NCBI GenBank assembly: GCA_964057225.1
Contig: CAXKVF010000077.1
Location: 620,001 to 684,000 of the forward strand
Source of the DNA: Auanema rhodensis
Lineage: Eukaryota > Nematoda > Chromadorea > Rhabditida > Rhabditidae
Length of the DNA: 64,000 bases
Reading direction: 5' to 3'
A model generated the notes under the pieces. It did not search any database. It saw nothing but the letters and a program-made list of their open reading frames with translations, and was not told the DNA's origin. The position numbers were made by a program, and so were the translations under genes. Every line of letters starts with the position of its first letter. Position 1 is the first letter of the stretch. This document shows positions 51,570-63,984 of this stretch, piece after piece.

Positions 51570-52449
51570 AATCTAATTTTGAAAACCGCATCTCTTTATC
51601 TTTCACGTGAAGCGAGTTACATACCAAGTGCACATCACGTGTACATTTAATTAGCATAAATTAAAGTTCACGTAAATTTCAAAGTCATGGTTACCATGAA
51701 GCAATATCAATAAAAATTTGTTTTTAGACTAATATGGACATGGGGAATCTAATTTTGAAAACCGCATCTCTTTATCTTTCACGTGAAGCGAGTTACATAC
51801 CAAGTGCACATCACGTGTACATTTAATTAGCATAAATTAAAGTTCACGTAAATTTCAAAGTCATGGTTACCATGAACCAATATCAATAAAAATTTGTTTT
51901 TAGACTAATATGCACATGGGGAATCTAATTTTGAAAACCGCATCTCTTTATCTTTCACGTGAAGCGAGTTACATACCAAGTGCACATCACGTGTACATTT
52001 AATTAGCATAAATTAAAGTTCACGTAAATTTCAAAGTCATGGTTACCATGAACCAATATCAATAAAAATTTGTTTTTAGACTAATATGGACATGGGGAAT
52101 CTAATTTTTAAAACCGAATCTCTTTATCTTTCACGTGAAGCGAGTTACATACCAAGTGCACATCACGTGTACATTTAATTAGCATAAATTAAAGTTCACG
52201 TAAATTTCAAAGTCATGGTTACCATGCACCAATATCAATAAAAATTTGTTTTTAGACTAATATGGACATGGGGAATCTAATTTTGAAAACCGCATCTCTT
52301 TATCTTTCACGTGAAGCGAGTTACATACCAAGTGCACATCACGTGTACATTTAATTAGCATAAATTAAAGTTCACGTAAATTTCAAAGTCATGGTTACCA
52401 TGAAGCAATATCAATAAAAATTTGTTTTTAGACTAATATGGACATGGGG

Positions 52450-53331
52450 AATCTAATTTTGAAAACTGCATCTCTTTATCTTTCACGTGAAGCGAGTTAC
52501 ATACCAAGTGCACATCACGTGTACATTTAATTAGCATAAATTAAAGTTCACGTAAATTTCAAAGTCATGGTTACCATGAACCAATATCAATAAAAATTTG
52601 TTTTTAGACTAATATGGACATGGGGAATCTAATTTTGAAAACCGCATCTTTTCATCTTTCACGTGAAGCGAGTTACATACCAAGTGCACATCACGTGTAC
52701 ATTTAATTAGCATAAATTAAAGTTCACGTAAATTTCAAAGTCATGGTTACCATGCACCAATATCAATAAAAATTTGTTTTTAGACTAATATGGACATGGG
52801 GAATCTAATTTTGAAAACCGCATCTCTTTATCTTTCATGTGAAGCGAGTTACATACCAAGTGCACATCACGTGTACATTTAATTAGCATAAATTAAAGTT
52901 CACGTAAATTTCAAAGTCATGGTTACCATGCACCAATATCAATAAAAATTTGTTTTTAGACTAATATGGACATGGGGAATCTAATTTTGAAAACCGCATC
53001 TCTTTATCTTTCATGTGAAGCGAGTTACATACCAAGTGCACATCACGTGTACATTTAATTAGCATAAATTAAAGTTCACGTAAATTTCAAAGTCATGGTT
53101 ACCATGCACCAATATCAATAAAAATTTGTTTTTAGACTAATATGGACTTGGGGAATCTAATTTTGAAAACCGCATCTTTTCATCTTTCACGTGAAGCGAG
53201 TTACATACCAAGTGCACATCACGTGTACATTTAATTAGCATAAATTAAAGTTCACGTAAAATTCAAAGTCATATGGTTACCATGCACCAATATCAATAAA
53301 AATTTGTTTTTAGACTAATATGGACATGGGG
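52450..53331. repeat. Five-unit block with CTGC, TCTTTTCATC and CATGTG alleles, copy 1
   Basis: Units 299-303 carry, in order, CTGC; TCTTTTCATC; CATGTG in the first E-box; CATGTG again; TCTTTTCATC. Units 309-313 repeat the order 1764 bp later (10 units plus two 2-bp insertions in between). The last unit of copy 1 is 178 bp, with CAAAGTCATATGG (NdeI at 53270-53275) preceded by GTAAAATTC, a combination unlike the other 178-bp units. Confidence 0.85.
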
Positions 53332-54213
53332 AATCTAATTTTGAAAACCGCATCTCTTTATCTTTCACGTGAAGCGAGTTACATACCAAGTGCACATCAC
53401 GTGTACATTTAATTAGCATAAATTAAAGTTCACGTAAATTTCAAAGTCATGGTTACCATGAAGCAATATCAATAAAAATTTGTTTTTAGACTAATATGGA
53501 CATGGGGAATCTAATTTTGAAAACTGCATCTCTTTATCTTTCACGTGAAGCGAGTTACATACCAAGTGCACATCACGTGTACATTTAATTAGCATAAATT
53601 AAAGTTCACGTAAATTTCAAAGTCATGGTTACCATGAACCAATATCAATAATAATTTGTTTTTAGACTAATATGGACATGGGGAATCTAATTTTGAAAAC
53701 CGCATCTCTTTATCTTTCACGTGAAGCGAGTTACATACCAAGTGCACATCACGTGTACATTCAATTAGCATAAGTTAAAGTTCACGTAAATTTCAAATTC
53801 ATATGGTTACCATGCACCAATATCAATAAAAATTTGTTTTTAGACTAATATGGACATGGGGAATCTAATTTTGAAAACCGCATCTCTTTATCTTTCACGT
53901 GAAGCGAGTTACATACCAAGTGCACATCACGTGTACATTTAATTAGCATAAATTAAAGTTCACGTAAATTTCAAAGTCATGGTTACCATGAAGCAATATC
54001 AATAAAAATTTGTTTTTAGACTAATATGGACATGGGGAATCTAATTTTGAAAACCGCATCTCTTTATCTTTCACGTGAAGCGAGTTACATACCAAGTGCA
54101 CATCACGTGTACATTTAATTAGCATAAATTAAAGTTCACGTAAATTTCAAAGTCATGGTTACCATGAACCAATATCAATAAAAATTTGTTTTTAGACTAA
54201 TATGGACATGGGG

Positions 54214-55093
54214 AATCTAATTTTGAAAACTGCATCTCTTTATCTTTCACGTGAAGCGAGTTACATACCAAGTGCACATCACGTGTACATTTAATTAGCA
54301 TAAATTAAAGTTCACGTAAATTTCAAAGTCATGGTTACCATGAACCAATATCAATAAAAATTTGTTTTTAGACTAATATGGACATGGGGAATCTAATTTT
54401 GAAAACCGCATCTTTTCATCTTTCACGTGAAGCGAGTTACATACCAAGTGCACATCACGTGTACATTTAATTAGCATAAATTAAAGTTCACGTAAATTTC
54501 AAAGTCATGGTTACCATGCACCAATATCAATAAAAATTTGTTTTTAGACTAATATGGACATGGGGAATCTAATTTTGAAAACCGCATCTCTTTATCTTTC
54601 ATGTGAAGCGAGTTACATACCAAGTGCACATCACGTGTACATTTAATTAGCATAAATTAAAGTTCACGTAAATTTCAAAGTCATGGTTACCATGCACCAA
54701 TATCAATAAAAATTTGTTTTTAGACTAATATGGACATGGGGAATCTAATTTTGAAAACCGCATCTCTTTATCTTTTATGTGAAGCGAGTTACATACCAAG
54801 TGCACATCACGTGTACATTTAATTAGCATAAATTAAAGTTCACGTAAATTTCAAAGTCATGGTTACCATGCACCAATATCAATAAAAATTTGTTTTTAGA
54901 CTAATATGGACATGGGGAATCTAATTTTGAAAACCGCATCTTTTCATCTTTCACGTGAAGCGAGTTACATACCAAGTGCACATCACGTGTACATTTAATT
55001 AGCATAAATTAAAGTTCACGTAAATTTCAAAGTCATGGTTACCATGAACCAATATCAATGAAAATTTGTTTTTAGACTAATATGGACATGGGG
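54214..55093. repeat. Five-unit block with CTGC, TCTTTTCATC and CATGTG alleles, copy 2
   Basis: Units 309-313 match units 299-303 in allele order. The fourth has an additional change to TTTTATGTG (near 54777), and the fifth is 176 bp with GAACC and CAATGAAAA instead of the 178-bp form. That tail and the following CATGTG / GTAAAATTC / ATCGAT unit match units 288-289 (G50655 and G55060 are equivalent). Confidence 0.8.
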
Positions 55094-55269
55094 AATCTAA
55101 TTTTGAAAACCGCATCTCTTTATCTTTCATGTGAAGCGAGTTACATACCAAGTGCACATCACGTGTACATTTAATTAGCATAAATTAAAGTTCACGTAAA
55201 ATTCAAAGTCATGGTTACCATGCACCAATATCGATAAAAATTTGTTTTTAGACTAATATGGACATGGGG

Positions 55270-56148
55270 AATCTAATTTTGAAAACCGCATCTCTTTATC
55301 TTTCACGTGAAGCGAGTTACATACCAAGTGCACATCACGTGTACATTTAATTAGCATAAATTAAAGTTCACGTAGATTTCAAAGTCATGGTTACCATGAA
55401 GCAATATCAATAAAAATTTGTTTTTAGACTAATATGGACATGGGGAATCTAATTTTGAAAACTGCATCTCTTTATCTTTCACGTGAAGCGAGTTACATAC
55501 CAAGTGCACATCACGTGTACATTTAATTAGCATAAATTAAAGTTCACGTAAATTTCAAAGTCATGGTTACCATGCACCAATATCAATAAAAATTCGTTTT
55601 TGACTAATATGGACATGGGGAATCTAATTTTGGAAACCGCATCTCTTTATCTTTCACGTGAAGCGAGTTACATACCAAGTGCACATCACGTGTACATTTA
55701 ATTAGCATAAATTAAAGTTCACGTAAATTTCAAAGTCATGGTTACCATGAACCAATATCAATAAAAATTTGTTTTTAGACTAATATGGACATGGGGAATC
55801 TAATTTTGAAAACCGCATCTCTTTATCTTTCACGTGAAGCGAGTTACATACCAAGTGCACATCACGTGTACATTTAATTAGCATAAATTAAAGTTCACGT
55901 AAATTTCAAAGTCATGGTTACCATGCACCAATATCAATAAAAATTTGTTTTTAGACTAATATGGACATGGGGAATCTAATTTTGAAAACCGCATCTCTTT
56001 ATCTTTCACGTGAAGCGAGTTACATACCAAGTGCACATCACGTGTACATTTAATTAGCATAAATTAAAGTTCACGTAAATTTCAAAGTCATGGTTACCAT
56101 GCACCAATATCAATAAAAATTTGTTTTTAGACTAATATGGACATGGGG
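55270..56148. repeat. Five-unit (879-bp) tandem duplication, copy 1
   Basis: Units 315-319 include G55375 (CGTAGATTTC), a CTGC unit ending in AATTCG (C55595) with the A157 deletion (175 bp), and a TTTTGGAAACC unit. All recur 879 bp later (G56254, C56474). The 879-bp period equals 5 x 176 minus the single-base deletion. Confidence 0.92.
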
Positions 56149-57027
56149 AATCTAATTTTGAAAACCGCATCTCTTTATCTTTCACGTGAAGCGAGTTACA
56201 TACCAAGTGCACATCACGTGTACATTTAATTAGCATAAATTAAAGTTCACGTAGATTTCAAAGTCATGGTTACCATGAAGCAATATCAATAAAAATTTGT
56301 TTTTAGACTAATATGGACATGGGGAATCTAATTTTGAAAACTGCATCTCTTTATCTTTCACGTGAAGCGAGTTACATACCAAGTGCACATCACGTGTACA
56401 TTTAATTAGCATAAATTAAAGTTCACGTAAATTTCAAAGTCATGGTTACCATGCACCAATATCAATAAAAATTCGTTTTTGACTAATATGGACATGGGGA
56501 ATCTAATTTTGGAAACCGCATCTCTTTATCTTTCACGTGAAGCGAGTTACATACCAAGTGCACATCACGTGTACATTTAATTAGCATAAATTAAAGTTCA
56601 CGTAAATTTCAAAGTCATGGTTACCATGAACCAATATCAATAAAAATTTGTTTTTAGACTAATATGGACATGGGGAATCTAATTTTGAAAACCGCATCTC
56701 TTTATCTTTCACGTGAAGCGAGTTACATACCAAGTGCACATCACGTGTACATTTAATTAGCATAAATTAAAGTTCACGTAAATTTCAAAGTCATGGTTAC
56801 CATGCACCAATATCAATAAAAATTTGTTTTTAGACTAATATGGACATGGGGAATCTAATTTTGAAAACCGCATCTCTTTATCTTTCACGTGAAGCGAGTT
56901 ACATACCAAGTGCACATCACGTGTACATTTAATTAGCATAAATTAAAGTTCACGTAAATTTCAAAGTCATGGTTACCATGCACCAATATCAATAAAAATT
57001 TGTTTTTAGACTAATATGGACATGGGG
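56149..57027. repeat. Five-unit (879-bp) tandem duplication, copy 2
   Basis: Units 320-324 repeat units 315-319; I saw no difference. In both copies the TTTTGGAAACC unit continues with the ordinary TTTAATTAG and CAAAGTCATGG and is 176 bp, unlike the 178-bp unit that follows the deletion elsewhere, so both copies descend from one recombinant. Confidence 0.92.
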
Positions 57028-57555
57028 AATCTAATTTTGAAAACCGCATCTCTTTATCTTTCACGTGAAGCGAGTTACATACCAAGTGCTCATCACGTGT
57101 ACATTTAATTAGCATAAATTAAAGTTCACGTAAATTTCAAAGTCATGGTTACCATGAACCAATATCAATAAAAATTTGTTTTTAGACTAATATGGACATG
57201 GGGAATCTAATTTTGAAAACCGCATCTCTTTATCTTTCACGTGAAGCGAGTTACATACCAAGTGCACATCACGTGTACATTTAATTAGCATAAATTAAAG
57301 TTCACGTAAATTTCAAAGTCATGGTTACCATGCACCAATATCAATAAAAATTTGTTTTTAGACTAATATGGACATGGGGAATCTAATTTTGAAAACCGCA
57401 TCTCTTTATCTTTCACGTGAAGCGAGTTACATACCAAGTGCTCATCACGTGTACATTTAATTAGCATAAATTAAAGTTCACGTAAATTTCAAAGTCATGG
57501 TTACCATGAACCAATATCAATAAAAATTTGTTTTTAGACTAATATGGACATGGGG
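56852..57555. repeat. Two-unit tandem duplication with TGCTCATC allele
   Basis: Units 324-325 and 326-327 repeat as GCACC then GAACC. The second unit of each pair has A63 to T (T57090 and T57442), which destroys the ApaLI site and one stem pair of the second dyad. The allele appears once more at 58853. Confidence 0.8.
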
Positions 57556-57730
57556 AATCTAATTTTGAAAACTGCATCTCTTTATCTTTCACGTGAAGCG
57601 AGTTACATACCAAGTGCACATCACGTGTACATTTAATTAGCATAAATTAAAGTTCACGTAAATTTCAAAGTCATGGTTACCATGCACCAATATCAATAAA
57701 AATTCGTTTTTGACTAATATGGACATGGGG

Positions 57731-58438
57731 AATCTAATTTTGGAAACCGCATCTCTTTATCTTTCACGTGAAGCGAGTTACATACCAAGTGCACATCACG
57801 TGTACATTCAATTAGCATAAGTTAAAGTTCACGTAAATTTCAAATTCATATGGTTACCATGCACCAATATCAATAAAAATTTGTTTTTAGACTAATATGG
57901 ACATGGGGAATCTAATTTTGAAAACCGCATCTCTTTATCTTTCACGTGAAGCGAGTTACATACCAAGTGCACATCACGTGTACATTTAATTAGCATAAAT
58001 TAAAGTTCACGTAAATTTCAAAGTCATGGTTACCATGAAGCAATATCAATAAAAATTTGTTTTTAGACTAATATGGACATGGGGAATCTAATTTTGAAAA
58101 CCGCATCTCTTTATCTTTCACGTGAAGCGAGTTACATACCAAGTGCACATCACGTGTACATTCAATTAGCATAAGTTAAAGTTCACGTAAATTTCAAATT
58201 CATATGGTTACCATGCACCAATATCAATAAAAATTTGTTTTTAGACTAATATGGACATGGGGAATCTAATTTTGAAAACCGCATCTCTTTATCTTTCACG
58301 TGAAGCGAGTTACATACCAAGTGCACATCACGTGTACATTTAATTAGCATAAATTAAAGTTCACGTAAATTTCAAAGTCATGGTTACCATGAAGCAATAT
58401 CAATAAAAATTTGTTTTTAGACTAATATGGACATGGGG
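57731..58438. repeat. Two-unit (354-bp) tandem duplication of the NdeI variant
   Basis: A 178-bp NdeI unit (CATTCAATTAG, CATAAGTTAAAG, CAAATTCATATGG) followed by a GAAGC unit occurs at 57731-58084 and again at 58085-58438. The second copy lacks the TTTTGGAAACC start of the first, so the variant tract has been cut between unit positions 14 and 79. Confidence 0.85.
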
Positions 58439-61256
58439 AATCTAATTTTGAAAACCGCATCTCTTTATCTTTCACGTGAAGCGAGTTACATACCAAGTGC
58501 ACATCACGTGTACATTTAATTAGCATAAATTAAAGTTCACGTAAATTTCAAAGTCATGGTTACCATGAACCAATATCAATAAAAATTTGTTTTTAGACTA
58601 ATATGGACATGGGGAATCTAATTTTGAAAACCGCATCTCTTTATCTTTCACGTGAAGCGAGTTACATACCAAGTGCACATCACGTGTACATTTAATTAGC
58701 ATAAATTAAAGTTCACGTAAATTTCAAAGTCATGGTTACCATGCACCAATATCAATAAAAATTTGTTTTTAGACTAATATGGACATGGGGAATCTAATTT
58801 TGAAAACCGCATCTCTTTATCTTTCACGTGAAGCGAGTTACATACCAAGTGCTCATCACGTGTACATTTAATTAGCATAAATTAAAGTTCACGTAAATTT
58901 CAAAGTCATGGTTACCATGAACCAATATCAATAAAAATTTGTTTTTAGACTAATATGGACATGGGGAATCTAATTTTGAAAACTGCATCTCTTTATCTTT
59001 CACGTGAAGCGAGTTACATACCAAGTGCACATCACGTGTACATTTAATTAGCATAAATTAAAGTTCACGTAAATTTCAAAGTCATGGTTACCATGAACCA
59101 ATATCAATAAAAATTTGTTTTTAGACTAATATGGACATGGGGAATCTAATTTTTAAAACCGCATCTCTTCATCTTTCACGTGAAGCGAGTTACATACCAA
59201 GTGCACATCACGTGTACATTTAATTAGCATAAATTAAAGTTCACGTAAATTTCAAAGTCATGGTTACCATGCACCAATATCAATAAAAATTTGTTTTTAG
59301 ACTAATATGGACATGGGGAATCTAATTTTGAAAACCGCATCTCTTTATCTTTCACGTGAAGCGAGTTACATACCAAGTGCACATCACGTGTACATTTAAT
59401 TAGCATAAATTAAAGTTCACGTAAATTTCAAAGTCATGGTTACCATGCACCAATATCAATAAAAATTTGTTTTTGACTAATATGGACATGGGGAATCTAA
59501 TTTTGGAAACCGCATCTCTTTATCTTTCACGTGAAGCGAGTTACATACCAAGTGCACATCACGTGTACATTCAATTAGCATAAATTAAAGTTCACGTAAA
59601 TTTCAAATTCATATGGTTACCATGCACCAATATCAATAAAAATTTGTTTTTAGACTAATATGGACATGGGGAATCTAATTTTGAAAACCGCATCTCTTTA
59701 TCTTTCACGTGAAGCGAGTTACATACCAAGTGCACATCACGTGTACATTTAATTAGCATAAATTAAAGTTCACGTAAATTTCAAAGTCATGGTTACCATG
59801 AACCAATATCAATAAAAATTTGTTTTTAGACTAATATGGACATGGGGAATCTAATTTTTAAAACCGCATCTCTTCATCTTTCACGTGAAGCGAGTTACAT
59901 ACCAAGTGCACATCACGTGTACATTTAATTAGCATAAATTAAAGTTCACGTAAATTTCAAAGTCATGGTTACCATGCACCAATATCAATAAAAATTTGTT
60001 TTTAGACTAATATGGACATGGGGAATCTAATTTTGAAAACCGCATCTCTTTATCTTTCACGTGAAGCGAGTTACATACCAAGTGCACATCACGTGTACAT
60101 TTAATTAGCATAAATTAAAGTTCACGTAAATTTCAAAGTCATGGTTACCATGAACCAATATCAATAAAAATTTGTTTTTAGACTAATATGGACATGGGGA
60201 ATCTAATTTTGAAAACTGCATCTCTTTATCTTTCACGTGAAGCGAGTTACATACCAAGTGCACATCACGTGTACATTTAATTAGCATAAATTAAAGTTCA
60301 CGTAAATTTCAAAGTCATGGTTACCATGAACCAATATCAATAAAAATTTGTTTTTAGACTAATATGGACATGGGGAATCTAATTTTGAAAACCGCATCTC
60401 TTTATCTTTCACGTGAAGCGAGTTACATACCAAGTGCACATCACGTGTACATTTAATTAGCATAAATTAAAGTTCACGTAAATTTCAAAGTCATGGTTAC
60501 CATGAAGCAATATCAATAAAAATTTGTTTTTAGACTAATATGGACATGGGGAATCTAATTTTGAAAACCGCATCTCTTTATCTTTCACGTGAAGCGAGTT
60601 ACATACCAAGTGCACATCACGTGTACATTTAATTAGCATAAATTAAAGTTCACGTAAATTTCAAAGTCATGGTTACCATGCACCAATATCAATAAAAATT
60701 TGTTTTTGACTAATATGGACATGGGGAATCTAATTTTGGAAACCGCATCTCTTTATCTTTCACGTGAAGCGAGTTACATACCAAGTGCACATCACGTGTA
60801 CATTCAATTAGCATAAATTAAAGTTCACGTAAATTTCAAATTCATATGGTTACCATGCACCAATATCAATAAAAATTTGTTTTTAGACTAATATGGACAT
60901 GGGGAATCTAATTTTGAAAACCGCATCTCTTTATCTTTCACGTGAAGCGAGTTACATACCGAATGCACATCACGTGTACATTTAATTAGCATAAATTAAA
61001 GTTCACGTAAATTTCAAAGTCATGGTTACCATGAAGCAATATCAATAAAAATTTGTTTTAAGACTAATATGGACATGGGGAATCTAATTTTGAAAACCGC
61101 ATCTCTTTATCTTTCACGTGAAGCGAGTTACATACCAAGTGCACATCACGTGTACATTTAATTAGCATAAATTAAAGTTCACGTAAATTTCAAAGTCATG
61201 GTTACCATGAACCAATATCAATAAAAATTTGTTTTTAGACTAATATGGACATGGGG

Positions 61257-62356
61257 AATCTAATTTTGAAAACCGCATCTCTTTATCTTTCACGTGAAGC
61301 GAGTTACATACAAAGTGCACATCACGTGTACATTTAATTAGCATAAATTAAAGTTCACGTAAATTTCAAAGTCATGGTTACCATGAACCAATATCAATAA
61401 AAATTTGTTTTTAGACTAATATGGACATGGGGAATCTAATTTTGAAAACTGCATCTCTTTATCTTTCACGTGAAGCGAGTTACATACCAAGTGCACATCA
61501 CGTGTACATTTAATTAGCATAAATTAAAGTTCACGTAAATTTCAAAGTCATGGTTACCATGAACCAATATCAATAAAAATTTGTTTTTAGACTAATATGG
61601 ACATGGGGAGTCTAATTTTGAAAACCGCATCTCTTCATCTTTCACGTGAAGCGAGTTACATACCAAGTGCACATCACGTGTACATTTAATTAGCATAAAT
61701 TAAAGTTCACGTAAATTTCAAAGTCATGGTTACCATGCACCAATATCAATAAAAATTTGTTTTTAGACTAATATGGACATGGGGAATCTAATTTTGAAAA
61801 CCGCATCTCTTTATCTTTCACGTGAAGCGAGTTACATACCAAGTGCACATCACGTGTACATTTAATTAGCATAAATTAAAGTTCACGTAAATTTCAAAGT
61901 CATGGTTACCATGAACCAATATCAATGAAAATTTGTTTTTAGACTAATATGGACATGGGGAATCTAATTTTGAAAACCGCATCTCTTTATCTTTCACGTG
62001 AAGCGAGTTACATACCAAGTGCACATCACGTGTACATTTGATTAGCATAAATTAAAGTTCACGTAAATTTCAAAGTCATGGTTACCATGAACCAATATCA
62101 ATGAAAATTTGTTTTTAGACTAATATGGACATGGGGAATCTAATTTTGAAAATTGTTTTTAGACTAATATGGACATGGGGAATCTAATTTTGAAAACCGC
62201 ATCTCTTTATCTTTCACGTGAAGCGAGTTACATACCAAGTGCACATCACGTGTACATTTAATTAGCATAAATTAAAGTTCACGTAAAATTCAAAGTCATG
62301 GTTACCATGCACCAATATCAATAAAAATTTGTTTTTAGACTAATATGGACATGGGG
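61257..62356. repeat. Seven-unit (1100-bp) tandem duplication, copy 1
   Basis: Units 349-355 comprise six full monomers and one of 44 bp. Markers are CTGC in the second unit, GGGGAGTCTAA at 61609 with TCATC, CAATGAAAA twice, TTTGATTAG, the 44-bp unit and GTAAAATTC. The next 1100 bp repeat them all. The only differences I noticed are A61312 here (TACAAAGTGC) and A63413 in copy 2, about 99.8% identity. Confidence 0.95.
62137..62180. repeat. Truncated 44-bp monomer, copy 1
   Basis: This unit joins positions 1-16 (ending GAAAA) directly to 149-176 (TTGTTTTTAG onward). The missing 132 bp span the E-boxes, all dyads and the variable box. The junction shows no exact microhomology against the usual sequence. 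Against the rare allele at 39924 (T148 to A, AAAAAATTG) it would share AAAA, so replication slippage or microhomology joining from such a unit is possible. Confidence 0.93.
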
Positions 62357-63456
62357 AATCTAATTTTGAAAACCGCATCTCTTTATCTTTCACGTGAAGC
62401 GAGTTACATACCAAGTGCACATCACGTGTACATTTAATTAGCATAAATTAAAGTTCACGTAAATTTCAAAGTCATGGTTACCATGAACCAATATCAATAA
62501 AAATTTGTTTTTAGACTAATATGGACATGGGGAATCTAATTTTGAAAACTGCATCTCTTTATCTTTCACGTGAAGCGAGTTACATACCAAGTGCACATCA
62601 CGTGTACATTTAATTAGCATAAATTAAAGTTCACGTAAATTTCAAAGTCATGGTTACCATGAACCAATATCAATAAAAATTTGTTTTTAGACTAATATGG
62701 ACATGGGGAGTCTAATTTTGAAAACCGCATCTCTTCATCTTTCACGTGAAGCGAGTTACATACCAAGTGCACATCACGTGTACATTTAATTAGCATAAAT
62801 TAAAGTTCACGTAAATTTCAAAGTCATGGTTACCATGCACCAATATCAATAAAAATTTGTTTTTAGACTAATATGGACATGGGGAATCTAATTTTGAAAA
62901 CCGCATCTCTTTATCTTTCACGTGAAGCGAGTTACATACCAAGTGCACATCACGTGTACATTTAATTAGCATAAATTAAAGTTCACGTAAATTTCAAAGT
63001 CATGGTTACCATGAACCAATATCAATGAAAATTTGTTTTTAGACTAATATGGACATGGGGAATCTAATTTTGAAAACCGCATCTCTTTATCTTTCACGTG
63101 AAGCGAGTTACATACCAAGTGCACATCACGTGTACATTTGATTAGCATAAATTAAAGTTCACGTAAATTTCAAAGTCATGGTTACCATGAACCAATATCA
63201 ATGAAAATTTGTTTTTAGACTAATATGGACATGGGGAATCTAATTTTGAAAATTGTTTTTAGACTAATATGGACATGGGGAATCTAATTTTGAAAACCGC
63301 ATCTCTTTATCTTTCACGTGAAGCGAGTTACATACCAAGTGCACATCACGTGTACATTTAATTAGCATAAATTAAAGTTCACGTAAAATTCAAAGTCATG
63401 GTTACCATGCACAAATATCAATAAAAATTTGTTTTTAGACTAATATGGACATGGGG
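62357..63456. repeat. Seven-unit (1100-bp) tandem duplication, copy 2
   Basis: Units 356-362 lie directly next to copy 1 and match it apart from the two single bases noted there, including the second 44-bp unit at 63237. Beyond 63456 the sequence returns to ordinary units, two of which have TGTACATC instead of TGCACATC. Confidence 0.95.
63237..63280. repeat. Truncated 44-bp monomer, copy 2
   Basis: Identical in structure and sequence to the 44-bp unit 1100 bp upstream. The identical junction shows one deletion event followed by duplication of the surrounding block, not two separate deletions. Confidence 0.93.
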
Positions 63457-63632
63457 AATCTAATTTTGAAAACCGCATCTCTTTATCTTTCACGTGAAGC
63501 GAGTTACATACCAAGTGCACATCACGTGTACATTTAATTAGCATAAATTAAAGTTCACGTAAATTTCAAAGTCATGGTTACCATGCACCAATATCAATAA
63601 AAATTTGTTTTTAGACTAATATGGACATGGGG

Positions 63633-63984
63633 AATCTAATTTTGAAAACCGCATCTCTTTATCTTTCACGTGAAGCGAGTTACATACCAAGTGTACATCA
63701 AGTGTACATTTAATTAGCATAAATTAAAGTTCACGTAAATTTCAAAGTCATGGTTACCATGCACCAATATCAATAAAAATTTGTTTTTAGACTAATATGG
63801 ACATGGGGAATCTAATTTTGAAAACCGCATCTCTTTATCTTTCACGTGAAGCGAGTTACATACCAAGTGTACATCACGTGTACATTTAATTAGCATAAAT
63901 TAAAGTTCACGTAAATTTCAAAGTCATGGTTACCATGAACTAATATCAATAAAAATTTGTTTTTAGACTAATATGGACATGGGG
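63633..63984. repeat. Two monomers with TGTACATC allele
   Basis: Units 364 and 365 have C62 to T (GTGTACATC), which removes the ApaLI site and replaces the C-A mismatch of the second dyad with a T-A pair. Unit 364 additionally has A63699, which destroys the second CACGTG (CAAGTG), one of only three losses of that box seen. Confidence 0.8.

Noticed and set aside
61257-63456. Assembly error as the explanation of near-identical tandem blocks
   Set aside because: It cannot be excluded from sequence alone, but copies carry private differences (61312, 63413; 21918), which favours real duplication. Long reads spanning the blocks would decide.
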